A stretch of DNA of 64,000 nucleotides from Pseudomonas viridiflava (GTDB taxonomy: Bacteria; Pseudomonadota; Gammaproteobacteria; Pseudomonadales; Pseudomonadaceae). Below, piece after piece: positions 7,802-16,918 of this stretch. Position 1 is the first letter of the stretch, and every line of letters starts with the position of its first letter. The translations under genes and the position numbers were made by a program. The DNA lies in assembly GCF_003702045.1 (NCBI RefSeq), contig NZ_RBTP01000028.1, forward strand, positions 58,229-122,228. Direction: 5' to 3'. The notes under the pieces are model-generated. The model was not told where the DNA came from. It did no database searches and was given only the letters and a program-made list of their open reading frames with translations.

Positions 7802-9979
7802 TTACTGAGGGTTTTTAGCCTTGAACTCGCGACGGCGGCGATGCAACACCGGCTCGGTGTAGCCGTTCGGCTGGCGTACGCCCTCGATCACCAATTCAAC
7901 CGCCGCCTGGAAGGCGATGTTGCTGTCGAAGTCCGGTGCCAACGGGCGATACAGCGGGTCATCTGCGTTCTGGCGATCCACCACCGGGGCCATGCGTTTC
8001 AGGCTTTCCAGCACTTGCGCTTCGGTGACCACGCCGTGGCGCAGCCAGTTGGCCATGTGCTGGCTGGAGATACGCAGCGTCGCACGGTCTTCCATCAAGC
8101 CGATGTCGTTGATATCCGGCACCTTGGAACAGCCCACGCCCTGATCGATCCAGCGCACCACGTAACCCAGAATGCCCTGTGCGTTGTTGTCCAGTTCGTT
8201 CTGGATCTCTTCTGGCGTCCAGTCGGTAGTCGGCGCCAGAGGAATGGTCAGGATGTCGTCGACCGACGCTGGCTCGCGCTGAGCCAGTTCGGCCTGACGG
8301 GCGAACACATCGACCTTGTGATAATGCAGCGCATGTAACGCAGCGGCCGTCGGCGAAGGCACCCACGCCGTGTTGGCTCCGGCCATTGGGTGAGCGATTT
8401 TCTGCTCCAGCATCGCTGCCATCAAATCCGGCATCGCCCACATGCCCTTGCCGATCTGCGCCTTGCCCTGCAGACCGCATTTCAGGCCGATATCGACGTT
8501 GGAGTTCTCGTACGCCGCAATCCACTTTTCGGCCTTCATCTGCGCCTTGCGCACCACCGGACCGGCTTCCATTGAGGTGTGAATCTCGTCACCCGTGCGG
8601 TCCAGGAAGCCGGTGTTGATGAACACCACCCGCTCGCTGGCGGCCTTGATGCAGGCCTTGAGGTTCACCGTGGTACGGCGTTCCTCGTCCATGATCCCGA
8701 CTTTCAAGGTGTTGCGCGGCAGGCCAAGCACGTGCTCGATACGGCCGAACAGCTCGTGGGTGAACGCCGCTTCTTCCGGGCCGTGCATTTTCGGTTTGAC
8801 GATGTACATCGAGCCACGACGGCTGTTGCTGCGCGTGGTGTTGCCATTGAGGTTGTGGAGCGCCGCAAGGCTGGTCAGCAGGCCGTCGAGAATGCCTTCC
8901 GGCAACTCATTGCCATGCTTGTCGAGAATCGCATCGATGGTCATCAAGTGACCGACGTTGCGGATGAACAGCAACGACCGACCGTGCAACGTGACCTCGC
9001 CGCCCGCAGGTGTGGTGTAGACCCGGTCCGGGTTCATGACGCGAGTGAAGGTTTCGCCGCCCTTGGTGACCGATTCGGCCAGGTCACCTTTCATCAGGCC
9101 CAGCCAGTTGCGGTACACAACCACCTTGTCGTCCGCATCGACGGCGGCGATGGAATCCTCGCAGTCCATGATGGTGGTCAGCGCGGCTTCCATGAGGATG
9201 TCTTTGACACCTGCGGGGTCTGTCTGGCCCACCGGGCTGGATGCATCGATCTGGATTTCGAAATGCAGGCCGTTGTGTTCGAGCAGCACGGCAATCGGTG
9301 CCGAGGCATCGCCCTGAAAGCCGATCAGTTGAGAGTCGTTTCGAAGCCCCGTGTTGCTGCCACCCTTGAGGCTGATCACCAGCTTGCCGTCGATCAGTTT
9401 ATAAGCGGTCGAATCGACGTGTGAGCCCGCAGCCAAGGGCGCGGCCTGGTCGAGGAAGGCGCGGGCGAAGGCGATGACCTTGTCGCCGCGCACCTTGTTA
9501 TAGCCCTTGCCTTTCTCGGCACCGCCCGCTTCGCTGATGGCATCGGTGCCGTAGAGCGCGTCATACAGCGAGCCCCAGCGGGCATTGGACGCATTGAGCG
9601 CAAAGCGCGCGTTCATCACGGGCACGACCAGTTGCGGGCCTGCCATCGTGGCGATTTCTTCGTCGACGTTTTGCGTCGTGATCTCAAAGTCCGCCGCTTC
9701 TGGCAGCAGATAACCGATTTCCCGAAGGAATGCCTTGTAAGCCGAGGCGTCGTGGGCTTGTCCGGCATGGGACTGATGCCATGCATCGATTTTTGCCTGC
9801 AAGTCGTCGCGTTTATCGAGCAGAGCCCTGTTTTTAGGCGCGAGGTCGTGGATCAATGGGTCCGTACCGGCCCAGAACGCAGTGGCGTCAATGCCAGTTC
9901 CGGGGATGGCTTCGTTCTGCACGAAGTCGAACAGGACTTTGGCGACCCGCAGGTCACCGACTTGAACGTACTCAGTCAT
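7802..9979 (-). CDS. glcB: Malate synthase G
   Basis: A 725-residue protein, full length for malate synthase G. It condenses glyoxylate and acetyl-CoA to malate in the cytosol, the second step of the glyoxylate shunt, allowing growth on acetate or fatty acids. Recognisable segments include the start [65 protein letters not shown], and a region near the C-terminus around [18 protein letters not shown] chose the ATG at 9979 because it matches the family N-terminus and has GAGG nine bases upstream; the in-frame start at 10027 would add 16 unconserved residues. An RccR-like inverted repeat lies 77-104 bp upstream. Confidence 0.97.
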   Translation of the reverse strand: MTEYVQVGDLRVAKVLFDFVQNEAIPGTGIDATAFWAGTDPLIHDLAPKNRALLDKRDDLQAKIDAWHQSHAGQAHDASAYKAFLREIGYLLPEAADFEITTQNVDEEIATMAGPQLVVPVMNARFALNASNARWGSLYDALYGTDAISEAGGAEKGKGYNKVRGDKVIAFARAFLDQAAPLAAGSHVDSTAYKLIDGKLVISLKGGSNTGLRNDSQLIGFQGDASAPIAVLLEHNGLHFEIQIDASSPVGQTDPAGVKDILMEAALTTIMDCEDSIAAVDADDKVVVYRNWLGLMKGDLAESVTKGGETFTRVMNPDRVYTTPAGGEVTLHGRSLLFIRNVGHLMTIDAILDKHGNELPEGILDGLLTSLAALHNLNGNTTRSNSRRGSMYIVKPKMHGPEEAAFTHELFGRIEHVLGLPRNTLKVGIMDEERRTTVNLKACIKAASERVVFINTGFLDRTGDEIHTSMEAGPVVRKAQMKAEKWIAAYENSNVDIGLKCGLQGKAQIGKGMWAMPDLMAAMLEQKIAHPMAGANTAWVPSPTAAALHALHYHKVDVFARQAELAQREPASVDDILTIPLAPTTDWTPEEIQNELDNNAQGILGYVVRWIDQGVGCSKVPDINDIGLMEDRATLRISSQHMANWLRHGVVTEAQVLESLKRMAPVVDRQNADDPLYRPLAPDFDSNIAFQAAVELVIEGVRQPNGYTEPVLHRRRREFKAKNPQ

Positions 9980-10055
9980 TGCACTTGCCTCAATCTGCTC
10001 AGCAGGGTCCAGGTCGAGCTCACTCAAGGATCGCTCTGTTATTGATTCTGTTTTT

Positions 10056-10083
10056 ATGTAGTGCGCGCTGCAAAATACTACAT
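10056..10083. promoter_or_regulatory. RccR-like operator upstream of glcB
   Basis: ATGTAGT and ACTACAT form a perfect inverted repeat with a 14-bp spacer. RccR, an RpiR-family KDPG-responsive regulator of pseudomonads, is reported to bind TGTAGT..ACTACA palindromes at glyoxylate-shunt and gluconeogenic genes including glcB. I am sure of the repeat but not of the exact spacer length required. The rest of the 9980-10297 gap shows nothing else recognisable. Confidence 0.6.
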
Positions 10084-10297
10084 GAGCCGCTTTGTTGTGA
10101 AAATGTTGGCGAATATGTCATTAAAACGACCGGATTCCGTTATTCAGTCACGCTTGAATCGGGCTGTGCTCAAAATCCAGTCCGGATTGTTCCACAGGAC
10201 GTGCTGAACGGTACACGATTTGCCTTGTAAGGTGCGCTGCGCAACCCTGCCTATACTCATCCAACCCTTGCATTGTGAACAAGAAGAGGAATTGACC

Positions 10298-10816
10298 GTG
10301 GATCATCTCGTCGTAACGCTGGTTGCCCCTGACAAGCCTGGACTGGTCGAACGTATCGCCCAATGCATCGCCGAGCAGGGTGGTAACTGGCTGGAGAGCC
10401 GCATGTCACGCATGGCCGGACAGTTCGCGGGCATTCTGAAGGTGGGCGTGGAACCTGAAAAGTACGACGACCTGATTGCCGCGCTTAACGCACTTTCAGC
10501 GCATGGCATTCGCATGCTGCTGGCCGAAAGTGTGGTCGAGACCGCAGGCGAAACCCGCCCCATCAGCATGGAGCTGGTCGGCAACGACCGCGCCGGGATC
10601 GTGCGTGACATCACCCGGCTGCTGGCCGGGCAGGGCGTTAACGTCGAACGCCTGATCACCGATGTATCGCCTGCGCCAATGAGCAGTGAACTGCTGTTTC
10701 ACGCCCAGGCGCTACTGGGCGTTCCCGTGAACCTGTCGCTGGACGAGTTGCAGGCGCAGCTGGAAACGCTGGCCGATGACTTGATGGTGGAGTTGGTGTT
10801 CAAGTCAGAGCGTTGA
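10298..10816 (+). CDS. Double-ACT-domain protein, GcvR family
   Basis: A 172-residue protein of two tandem ACT domains (about 3-75 and 88-170). Each begins with the small-ligand pattern VAPDKPGLVERIA or VGNDRAGIVRDIT, as in glycine cleavage system repressor GcvR. It has no DNA-binding domain, so it would act through a partner protein. The start is GTG at 10298 with AAGAGGA eight bases upstream; earlier in-frame codons do not encode the conserved N-terminus. It is a single-gene unit ending at the strong terminator at 10983. Confidence 0.85.
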   Translation: MDHLVVTLVAPDKPGLVERIAQCIAEQGGNWLESRMSRMAGQFAGILKVGVEPEKYDDLIAALNALSAHGIRMLLAESVVETAGETRPISMELVGNDRAGIVRDITRLLAGQGVNVERLITDVSPAPMSSELLFHAQALLGVPVNLSLDELQAQLETLADDLMVELVFKSER

Positions 10817-10824
10817 CCGCCCAG

Positions 10825-10971
10825 GCTTATCCACGCTTATCCTGCACCTGCCTGTGGATAAGCTGGGGGAATCACGCTACACGCCATGACCGGCGTGGCT
10901 TGGCGCGGGCTGATCAAAAAACCAACAGTTTCAACGGCTTGTTCACAAATAAGGTGAGCCTGCCTGTGGAT
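10825..10971. promoter_or_regulatory. Cluster of DnaA-box-like 9-mers
   Basis: Within about 145 bp lie TTATCCACG (near 10829), TGTGGATAA (near 10853) and TGTGGATAA (near 10964); the last two are exact complements of the DnaA box TTATCCACA. Another near match, TTGTTCACA, is near 10939. The cluster is intergenic, between the ACT-protein stop and its terminator. There is no AT-rich unwinding element or dnaA/dnaN gene, so this is not a chromosome origin. Confidence 0.45.
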
Positions 10972-10982
10972 AACCGTTGGAG

Positions 10983-11034
10983 AACCCGTTGCAGGCCACG
11001 CAGAATGTGGCCTGCAACGGGTTGTATGTTTTTT
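10983..11034 (+). terminator. Rho-independent terminator
   Basis: A perfect 17-bp stem (AACCCGTTGCAGGCCAC and its complement) with a seven-base loop is followed by GTATGTTTTTTG. The T-tract shows it ends rightward transcription from the ACT-domain gene. It lies just before the end of the convergent rarD gene. Confidence 0.9.
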
Positions 11035-11036
11035 GA

Positions 11037-11924
11037 TCAGCTGCGGCGACGCAAACTCAGCCACGCATCGATGCTGTAAATCGCCAATCCCGCCCAGATG
11101 CAGGCGAAGGTGACGATGGTGCTGGCATTCAGGTGCTCATCGTAAAGCAGCACGGCCAGCAGCAGGACGATCGTCGGCGCCAGATACTGGAGAAAACCCA
11201 GTGTGGTGTAGGGCAGGTGACGGGCTGCGGCGTTGAAGCACACCAGCGGAATCAGCGTCACCGGGCCTGCCGCTGCCAGCCAGATGGCTTGGGTGGTGGT
11301 CCAGAACTCAGCCTGTGCGCTGAGTGCGGTGGGGTTGAGCGCAAGCCAGATCAGCGCCAGCGGCACCAGCATCCAGGTTTCCACCACCAGCCCGGGCAGG
11401 GCCGCGACCGGGGCTTTCTTGCGGATCAGCCCGTAGAAGCCGAAGGTCAGGGGCAGCAACAGCGAAACCCACGGTAGATTGCCGACCTGCCAGACCTGCT
11501 GCGCCACCCCGGCGGCCGCAAACCCCACCGCCAGCCATTGCAAACGCCTCAGTCGCTCGCCCAGCAGCACCATGCCGAGCAGCACGTTGACCAGCGGGTT
11601 GATGTAATACCCCAGGCTGGCTTCGACCATGCGCCCGTTGTTCACCGCCCAGACATACACGATCCAGTTGGCGGCGATCAGCGATCCGCTTAAAGCCAGC
11701 ACGGCAAGCCGTTTCGGGTTGTCCCTCAGTTCGCGCCACCAGCCGGGGTGCTTCCATAACATCAGCACGATCGAGCCGAACAGCGCCGACCACAGCACCC
11801 GATGGATGATGATCTCGATGGCCGGTACGGCTGCGATAGCTTTGAAATAGAGGGGGAACAGGCCCCAGATGGTGTAAGCACTCAGACCGAGAATGTATCC
11901 GCGGCGCGGATTGGCAGCTTGCAT
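11037..11924 (-). CDS. rarD: EamA-family transporter RarD
   Basis: A 295-residue inner-membrane protein of the drug/metabolite transporter superfamily, RarD type, with ten predicted membrane segments in two EamA halves. The N-terminal GYILGLSAYTIWGLFPLYFK and the central ASLGYYINPLVNVLLGM are typical of RarD. The name comes from chloramphenicol sensitivity in other bacteria; its physiological substrate is unknown. It is a single gene read leftwards, convergent with the ACT-domain gene. Confidence 0.9.
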   Translation of the reverse strand: MQAANPRRGYILGLSAYTIWGLFPLYFKAIAAVPAIEIIIHRVLWSALFGSIVLMLWKHPGWWRELRDNPKRLAVLALSGSLIAANWIVYVWAVNNGRMVEASLGYYINPLVNVLLGMVLLGERLRRLQWLAVGFAAAGVAQQVWQVGNLPWVSLLLPLTFGFYGLIRKKAPVAALPGLVVETWMLVPLALIWLALNPTALSAQAEFWTTTQAIWLAAAGPVTLIPLVCFNAAARHLPYTTLGFLQYLAPTIVLLLAVLLYDEHLNASTIVTFACIWAGLAIYSIDAWLSLRRRS

Positions 11925-11964
11925 GGGTCGTCCCTTAAAAGCAGGTTTTTATAAGTGTCTGATT

Positions 11965-12075
11965 GTGCCTAACGCTCCGCGTAGGCATGCATCCCATGAC
12001 GCTCTGCGTCATATTCGAGGGCGGACGCGGAGCGTCCTGGGCGGCGTTACCACGCAGGAGCGTGGGAACGATCAT
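11965..12075. repeat. Composite palindromic intergenic repeat, copy 2 (inverted)
   Basis: The reverse complement closely matches the repeat at 724-831 over its whole length, module for module. It lies between the starts or ends of srkA and rarD, both read leftwards. Confidence 0.8.
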
Positions 12076-12082
12076 AGGGTGC

Positions 12083-13057
12083 TCAAAACAGCTTCAACGG
12101 CTCCTCGTTCAACGCCGACATCTGCTCGCGAAGCGCCAGGATCTGGTCGCCCCAGTACCGTTCGGTGCCAAACCAGGGGAAGCTGTGCGGGAATGCCGGG
12201 TCATCCCAACGGCGCGCCAGCCAGGCGCTGTAATGCATCAGGCGCAGGGCGCGCAGCGGTTCGATCAGCGCCAGTTCGCGTGGATCGAAATCGTGGAATT
12301 CGTTGTAGCCGTCCATCAACTCTGACAACTGACCAAGACGTTCCTGACGGTCGCCGGCCAGCATCATCCAGATGTCCTGCACGGCGGGCCCCATCCGGCA
12401 GTCATCCAGGTCGACGATGTGGAACACCTCGTCGCGGCACATCATGTTGCCGGGGTGGCAGTCGCCGTGCATGCGGATGTTGGTGTGCGGCGTTGCGGCA
12501 TAGACATCCTCGACACGCTTGAGCAGGTCCCGGGCAACGGACTCGTACGCCGGCAGCAGGCTGCGCGGGATGCAATCGTTTTCCAGCAAATAGTTGACTG
12601 AATCCTGGCCGAAGTTTTTCACACCCAATGCTTCACGGTGCGCAAACGGCTTGGTCGCCCCGACGGCATGAATGCGCCCCAGCAACTGACCCAGACGGTA
12701 CAGCTGATCGAGATTGCCTGGCTCTGGCGCGCGCCCGCCGCGGCGGGGAAACAGCGTGAAGCGAAAGCCTGCGTGTTCGAACAGGGTTTCGCCGTTGTGC
12801 ACCATAGGCGCAACCACAGGCACTTCGACCGTGGTCAGCTCTTGGGTGAAACTGTGTTCTTCGAGGATCGCCTCGTTGGTCCAGCGGTGCGGGCGGTAAA
12901 ACTTGGCAATCAGCGGCTGGCCGTCTTCGATACCGACCTGATACACCCGGTTTTCATAACTGTTGAGCGCCAGAATGCGCGCGTCGCTGAGAAAACCGAT
13001 GCTTTCGACGGCGTCGAGGACCAGGTCGGGAGTAAGTGTTGCGAACGGATGAGCCAT
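12083..13057 (-). CDS. srkA: Stress response kinase SrkA (YihE/RdoA)
   Basis: A 324-residue protein kinase-like protein of the aminoglycoside phosphotransferase fold. Visible signatures are LNSYENRVYQVG, the ATP lysine in LIAKFYRPHRWT, the catalytic loop RMHGDCHPGNMM and the metal-binding HIVDLDDCRMGP. In enteric bacteria SrkA phosphorylates Ser/Thr and counters envelope- and oxidant-induced death involving MazEF. The ATG at 13057 has AGGAG five bases upstream and gives the conserved MAHPFATLTPDLVLDAVE start. It is divergent from the LacI operon. Confidence 0.92.
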   Translation of the reverse strand: MAHPFATLTPDLVLDAVESIGFLSDARILALNSYENRVYQVGIEDGQPLIAKFYRPHRWTNEAILEEHSFTQELTTVEVPVVAPMVHNGETLFEHAGFRFTLFPRRGGRAPEPGNLDQLYRLGQLLGRIHAVGATKPFAHREALGVKNFGQDSVNYLLENDCIPRSLLPAYESVARDLLKRVEDVYAATPHTNIRMHGDCHPGNMMCRDEVFHIVDLDDCRMGPAVQDIWMMLAGDRQERLGQLSELMDGYNEFHDFDPRELALIEPLRALRLMHYSAWLARRWDDPAFPHSFPWFGTERYWGDQILALREQMSALNEEPLKLF

Positions 13058-13227
13058 GACTACTCCTGCGCGCAGCAGGTTGCCGCGTCGGACCGCTGAT
13101 GTTAACGCAGACCGGTCCCGGTTCGCCAAACCCCTGCCGTTTAATCTGCTTAAACGCACTGATTGTCACTGAACGGTCATCGACCGTACCCCGTTCGGCA
13201 ATGTTCACTCGATAAAGTCGCCGCCAA

Positions 13228-13241
13228 TGAGATCGATCTCA
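13228..13241. promoter_or_regulatory. Palindromic operator candidate for the LacI-family regulator
   Basis: TGAGATCGATCTCA is a perfect 14-bp palindrome with a central CG, the form typical of LacI-family operators. It lies just before the ribosome site of the regulator gene that heads the operon, so autoregulation of the whole transport unit is likely. A second palindrome, ACGGTC-ATC-GACCGT, lies at 13173-13187. Confidence 0.55.
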
Positions 13242-13253
13242 AAGAGGGCGACG

Positions 13254-14273
13254 ATGACAGATTTGAAAGCGGTTGCGCGGTTGGCAGGGGTTTCCCGGGC
13301 TACGGCTGCACGTGCCTTCGCGACGCCTGACGTGGTGCGGTTCGAAACCCGAGAAAGGGTGTTCGTTGCAGCACGCGAACTGGGCTTTCGTCCGAACCGC
13401 CTGGGCCGCCAACTGCGGTTGCAAACCACCAACCTGATCGGCGTGGTCGTCCCCAATCTGCACAATCCGATATTCGCAGAACAGTTTCAGGCGATGGAAA
13501 GCGCGGCTCGCCAACGTGGGTACAACTTGCTGCTGGTCACCACCAATTACGCCATCGAGCGCGAAAGCGATGTGGTGGAAGAGCTGTTGCGCCAACGGGT
13601 CGACGGGTTGGTGCTGACGGTCACCGACGCGGAGCACAATCAGGTTCTGGAAGGGCTGATCAACGAAGACACGCCTTTCGTGCTCGCTTACCACCAGACC
13701 GACAACCCTGAGTACAGCGCCGTCTCGGTGGACAACCGGGCAGGCATGGCGCTGGCAACCCGACATTTGATCGAACTGGGGCACCGACGCATCGCAATGG
13801 TGGCAGGTCCGGCCATGCAGTCCGACCGCGCCCGCCTGCGTTACGCCGGGTATTGCGACGCGATGACCGAGCATGCACTTGAGGTGCAGCCGGTGCTTGA
13901 GATGCCGGCGCATACCGCGGCCGACTTCGCAGCGTTCGGGCCACTGCTGAGTTCATCGCAAGCACCTTCTGCACTGGTCTGCTCCAACGACCTGCTCGCC
14001 ATTAGCGTGATTGCCGAGTTGCGCCGTAATGGCCTGGACGTGCCTGGGCGCATTTCCGTCATGGGCTTCGATGGCATCGCCCTCGGCACCCAGATGCACC
14101 CGACCCTGTGCACGGTCGTTCAGCCGATTGCCGAGCTGGCGCACACCTTAATCGACCAGTTGCTGGCGCAGATCGTCGGGTCTGCGCCGGTTTCCCATTG
14201 CCTGCCGTGCCATATCCGGCCCGGCGAAAGTATCCAGTCCTATCAGGAGACGCTTCATGCTCAGCCTCAGTAA
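13254..14273 (+). CDS. LacI-family transcriptional regulator
   Basis: A 339-residue regulator. The N-terminal helix-turn-helix is MTDLKAVARLAGVSRATAARAF, followed by the hinge helix and a periplasmic-binding-like effector domain (LIGVVVPNLHNPIFAEQF .. SVDNRAGMALATRHLIELGHRRIAMVAGP .. LVCSNDLLAISVIAELRRNG). I chose the ATG at 13254, with GAGGG eight bases upstream, over one 27 bases earlier. The gene heads an operon: its last codons overlap the binding-protein gene by 17 bases. The inducer is unknown; a glycerophosphodiester or related phosphate ester fits the downstream enzyme. Confidence 0.92.
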   Translation: MTDLKAVARLAGVSRATAARAFATPDVVRFETRERVFVAARELGFRPNRLGRQLRLQTTNLIGVVVPNLHNPIFAEQFQAMESAARQRGYNLLLVTTNYAIERESDVVEELLRQRVDGLVLTVTDAEHNQVLEGLINEDTPFVLAYHQTDNPEYSAVSVDNRAGMALATRHLIELGHRRIAMVAGPAMQSDRARLRYAGYCDAMTEHALEVQPVLEMPAHTAADFAAFGPLLSSSQAPSALVCSNDLLAISVIAELRRNGLDVPGRISVMGFDGIALGTQMHPTLCTVVQPIAELAHTLIDQLLAQIVGSAPVSHCLPCHIRPGESIQSYQETLHAQPQ

Positions 14274-15258
14274 AACCCTCGCGGCGCTGGTGTTGTGTGG
14301 CGCGGCGAGCCTCGCCCAGGCCGCTGAAACCGCGATCTGCTACAACTGCCCGCCCGAGTGGGCGGATTGGGGGTCGCAGCTCAAGGCGATTGCCGACAGC
14401 ACGGGCGTGCAGGTGCCGCTGGACAACAAGAATTCCGGACAGGCGCTGGCACAGATCGTCGCCGAACAGGCCGCTCCGGTCGCCGACGTGGTGTATTACG
14501 GTGTGACGTTCGGCTTGCAGGCGCAGAAGGCCAGGGTGGTCGACACCTACAAGCCCAAGCACTGGGATGACATACCCGCAGGCCTGAAAGACCCGGCCGG
14601 GCATTGGTTCGCCATTCACTCCGGGACCTTGGGCATCATGGTCAATGTCGATGCCTTGGGCGGCCTGCCGGTGCCCCAGAGCTGGGCGGATCTGCTCAAG
14701 CCTGAGTACAAGGGCATGGTCGGCTACCTCGATCCATCCAGTGCATTTGTCGGTTACGTTTCGGCGGTTGCGATCAACCAGGCAATGGGCGGCACGCTGG
14801 ACAACTTCGCGCCTGCCATCGACTACTTCCAGAAACTTGCGAAAAACTCACCCATCGTGCCCAAGCAAACGGCCTATGCCCGTGTGCTGTCCGGTGAACT
14901 GCCGATTCTGGTGGACTACGATTTCAACGCCTACCGCGCCCGGTACAAGGACAAGGCCAACGTTGCGTTCGTGATTCCCAAGGAAGGCACCATCGGCGTG
15001 CCGTACGTGATGAGTCTGGTCGCCAACGCGCCACATCGCGCCAATGCTGAGAAGGTGCTGGACTTCGTGCTGTCCGACGAAGGTCAGGCGCTGTGGGCCA
15101 AGGCCTATCTGCGGCCGGTACGCTCGACCATGCCCGCCGACGTGGCCGCGCAGTTCCTGCCGGACAGCGACTATGCCCGTGCCGGTGTGGTGGATTACCA
15201 GCACATGGCGGCGGTGCAGGAAGCCTTCGCGGCCCGTTACCTGCGTGAGGTGAAGTAA
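14257..15258 (+). CDS. ABC transporter periplasmic binding protein
   Basis: A 333-residue extracellular solute-binding protein of the family used by iron, polyamine and phosphonate importers. The signal peptide is residues 1-22 (ending SLAQA before AETAICYN); it is not a lipoprotein because no proper lipobox precedes the cysteine. Conserved family patterns include GVTFGLQAQKA and SWADLLKPEYKGMVGYLDPSSA. It begins inside the end of the LacI gene and its TAA shares a base with the permease ATG. The ligand cannot be read from the sequence. Confidence 0.9.
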   Translation: MLSLSKTLAALVLCGAASLAQAAETAICYNCPPEWADWGSQLKAIADSTGVQVPLDNKNSGQALAQIVAEQAAPVADVVYYGVTFGLQAQKARVVDTYKPKHWDDIPAGLKDPAGHWFAIHSGTLGIMVNVDALGGLPVPQSWADLLKPEYKGMVGYLDPSSAFVGYVSAVAINQAMGGTLDNFAPAIDYFQKLAKNSPIVPKQTAYARVLSGELPILVDYDFNAYRARYKDKANVAFVIPKEGTIGVPYVMSLVANAPHRANAEKVLDFVLSDEGQALWAKAYLRPVRSTMPADVAAQFLPDSDYARAGVVDYQHMAAVQEAFAARYLREVK

Positions 15259-16127
15259 TGACGGCCTCGCTGGAGCAAACCGTTACCCGGCGGTCCGGCG
15301 CAATGCCCAGGCTGCGCCTGCGCCCGACCGCTGCTGTGGCGCTGGCCCCGGCGATGGCGGTGCTGGTTGCTTTCTGGCTGCTGCCGCTGACGCACCTGAT
15401 CGTGCTCGGTGCGCAGGGCAACGACGTCGATGGCAGCGGTTACTGGCAGGTGCTGAGCAGTGCCCAGTACATGGGCAGTCTGGCGCAGACGTGCGTGCTG
15501 GCGGCGGTAACGACGCTGGCAGCCCTATTGGTTGGCGGCATCAGCGGCGTGTTTCTTGCCCGCAATCACTTCTTCGGACGCTCGGCGCTGGTTGCGCTGC
15601 TGACGTTCCCTTTGGCATTCCCCGGCGTCGTGGTCGGATTTTTGGTGATTCTGCTGGCCGGTCGGCAGGGCATCTTCGCTGCGCTCGGCCTGGAACTGGC
15701 GGGTGAGCGCTGGATTTTTGCCTATTCGCTGACCGGGCTGTTTATCGGTTACCTGTACTTCTCGATTCCGCGTGTGATTCTCACGGTGATGGCGGCCTGC
15801 GAAAGCCTGGACCGCAGCCTGGAAGAGGCCGCGCATTCATTGGGTGCCGGGCACTGGCGCGTGGTGTGCGACGTGATCGTGCCGGGCCTGATGCCTGCGC
15901 TGGTGTCCTGCGGGGCAATCTGTTTCGCGACGTCGATGGGTGCATTCGGCACGGCGTTCACCTTGGGCACTCGTCTGAACGTCACGCCCGTGGCGATCTA
16001 CAACGTGTTCACCAACTACGCCAATTTCACGGTCGCCGCTGCCTTGTCGGTGATTCTGGGGCTGGTGACCTGGGCGGTGCTGTTGGTGGCGCGCCGTCTG
16101 GTCAGACACTCAGGGGTTGCCCTGTGA
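15258..16127 (+). CDS. ABC transporter permease, first subunit
   Basis: A 289-residue inner-membrane protein with six predicted spans and the binding-protein-dependent permease loop EEAAHSLGAGHWRVVCDVIVPGL, which contacts the ATPase. It belongs to the spermidine/iron-type permease group. One-base overlap with the preceding gene and a four-base overlap with the next gene (GTGA) indicate one translationally coupled unit. Confidence 0.92.
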   Translation: MTASLEQTVTRRSGAMPRLRLRPTAAVALAPAMAVLVAFWLLPLTHLIVLGAQGNDVDGSGYWQVLSSAQYMGSLAQTCVLAAVTTLAALLVGGISGVFLARNHFFGRSALVALLTFPLAFPGVVVGFLVILLAGRQGIFAALGLELAGERWIFAYSLTGLFIGYLYFSIPRVILTVMAACESLDRSLEEAAHSLGAGHWRVVCDVIVPGLMPALVSCGAICFATSMGAFGTAFTLGTRLNVTPVAIYNVFTNYANFTVAAALSVILGLVTWAVLLVARRLVRHSGVAL

Positions 16128-16918
16128 AACGCTCTCCCTTGTTTGCCGCGCAACTGCTGTTCACGCTGTTGGTCTGCGCGTTCATGCTGGTGCCGGTGGT
16201 GCTCTCGCTGCTGGCCGGGTTGACCCGCAATTACTTTCAGGGCCTGTCGAGCGGGCTGACCTTCGACTGGCTGGTTCAGGTCTGGCAGGCCTACTCGCCG
16301 ACGGTCTGGCTGTCGCTGCAACTGGCCGTGGCGTGCGCGCTGTGCGTTTGCCTGATCGGCGTGCCTGCCGCTTACGCACTGGTGCGCATGAACAACCGCT
16401 TCAGTCGGGCTTTCGAAGAACTGATGGTTTTGCCGGTCGCCATGCCGGGGCTGGCCAGTGCCTTGGCGCTGCTGCTGACCTACGGGCAATTTGGCCGCTT
16501 TCGCGGCAGCTGGCTGTTCATTCTGGTTGGGCATGTGCTGTTCACATTGCCGTTTCTGGTACGTCCGGTGATGGCCGTGATGCAGCGCCAGCAATTGCCG
16601 GTGCTTGAAGAGGCCGCCGCCAGCCTCGGCGCAGGACCGATCAAACGGTTCTTCAGCGTGGTGGTGCCCAACTGTCGCGCCGGGATTCTGGCCGGTGTGC
16701 TGATGGTGGTCACCTTGTCGCTGGGCGAGTTCAACCTGACCTGGATGCTGCACACGCCGATGACCAAGACCCTGCCGGTCGGGCTGGCCGACAGCTACGC
16801 CTCGGCGCGGCTGGAAGTCGCCAGCGCCTACACCCTTCTTTTTCTGTTGCTGATCGTGCCGCTGCTGATTGCGTTGCAGGCCATCAGCGCCCGTCTTGCC
16901 CGAGGAGACAGCCGATGA
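16124..16918 (+). CDS. ABC transporter permease, second subunit
   Basis: A 264-residue inner-membrane permease with about six spans and the EAA-type loop EEAAASLGAGPIKRFFSVVVPN. The start is GTG at 16124, overlapping the stop of the first permease (GTGA); a longer frame upstream lies inside that gene. Its own stop overlaps the ATPase ATG by four bases. With the first permease it should form the heterodimeric channel. Confidence 0.92.
   Translation: MKRSPLFAAQLLFTLLVCAFMLVPVVLSLLAGLTRNYFQGLSSGLTFDWLVQVWQAYSPTVWLSLQLAVACALCVCLIGVPAAYALVRMNNRFSRAFEELMVLPVAMPGLASALALLLTYGQFGRFRGSWLFILVGHVLFTLPFLVRPVMAVMQRQQLPVLEEAAASLGAGPIKRFFSVVVPNCRAGILAGVLMVVTLSLGEFNLTWMLHTPMTKTLPVGLADSYASARLEVASAYTLLFLLLIVPLLIALQAISARLARGDSR

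Noticed and set aside
10825..10971. Chromosomal replication origin
   Set aside because: There is no AT-rich unwinding region, no dnaA, dnaN or gyrB nearby, and only three or four boxes.
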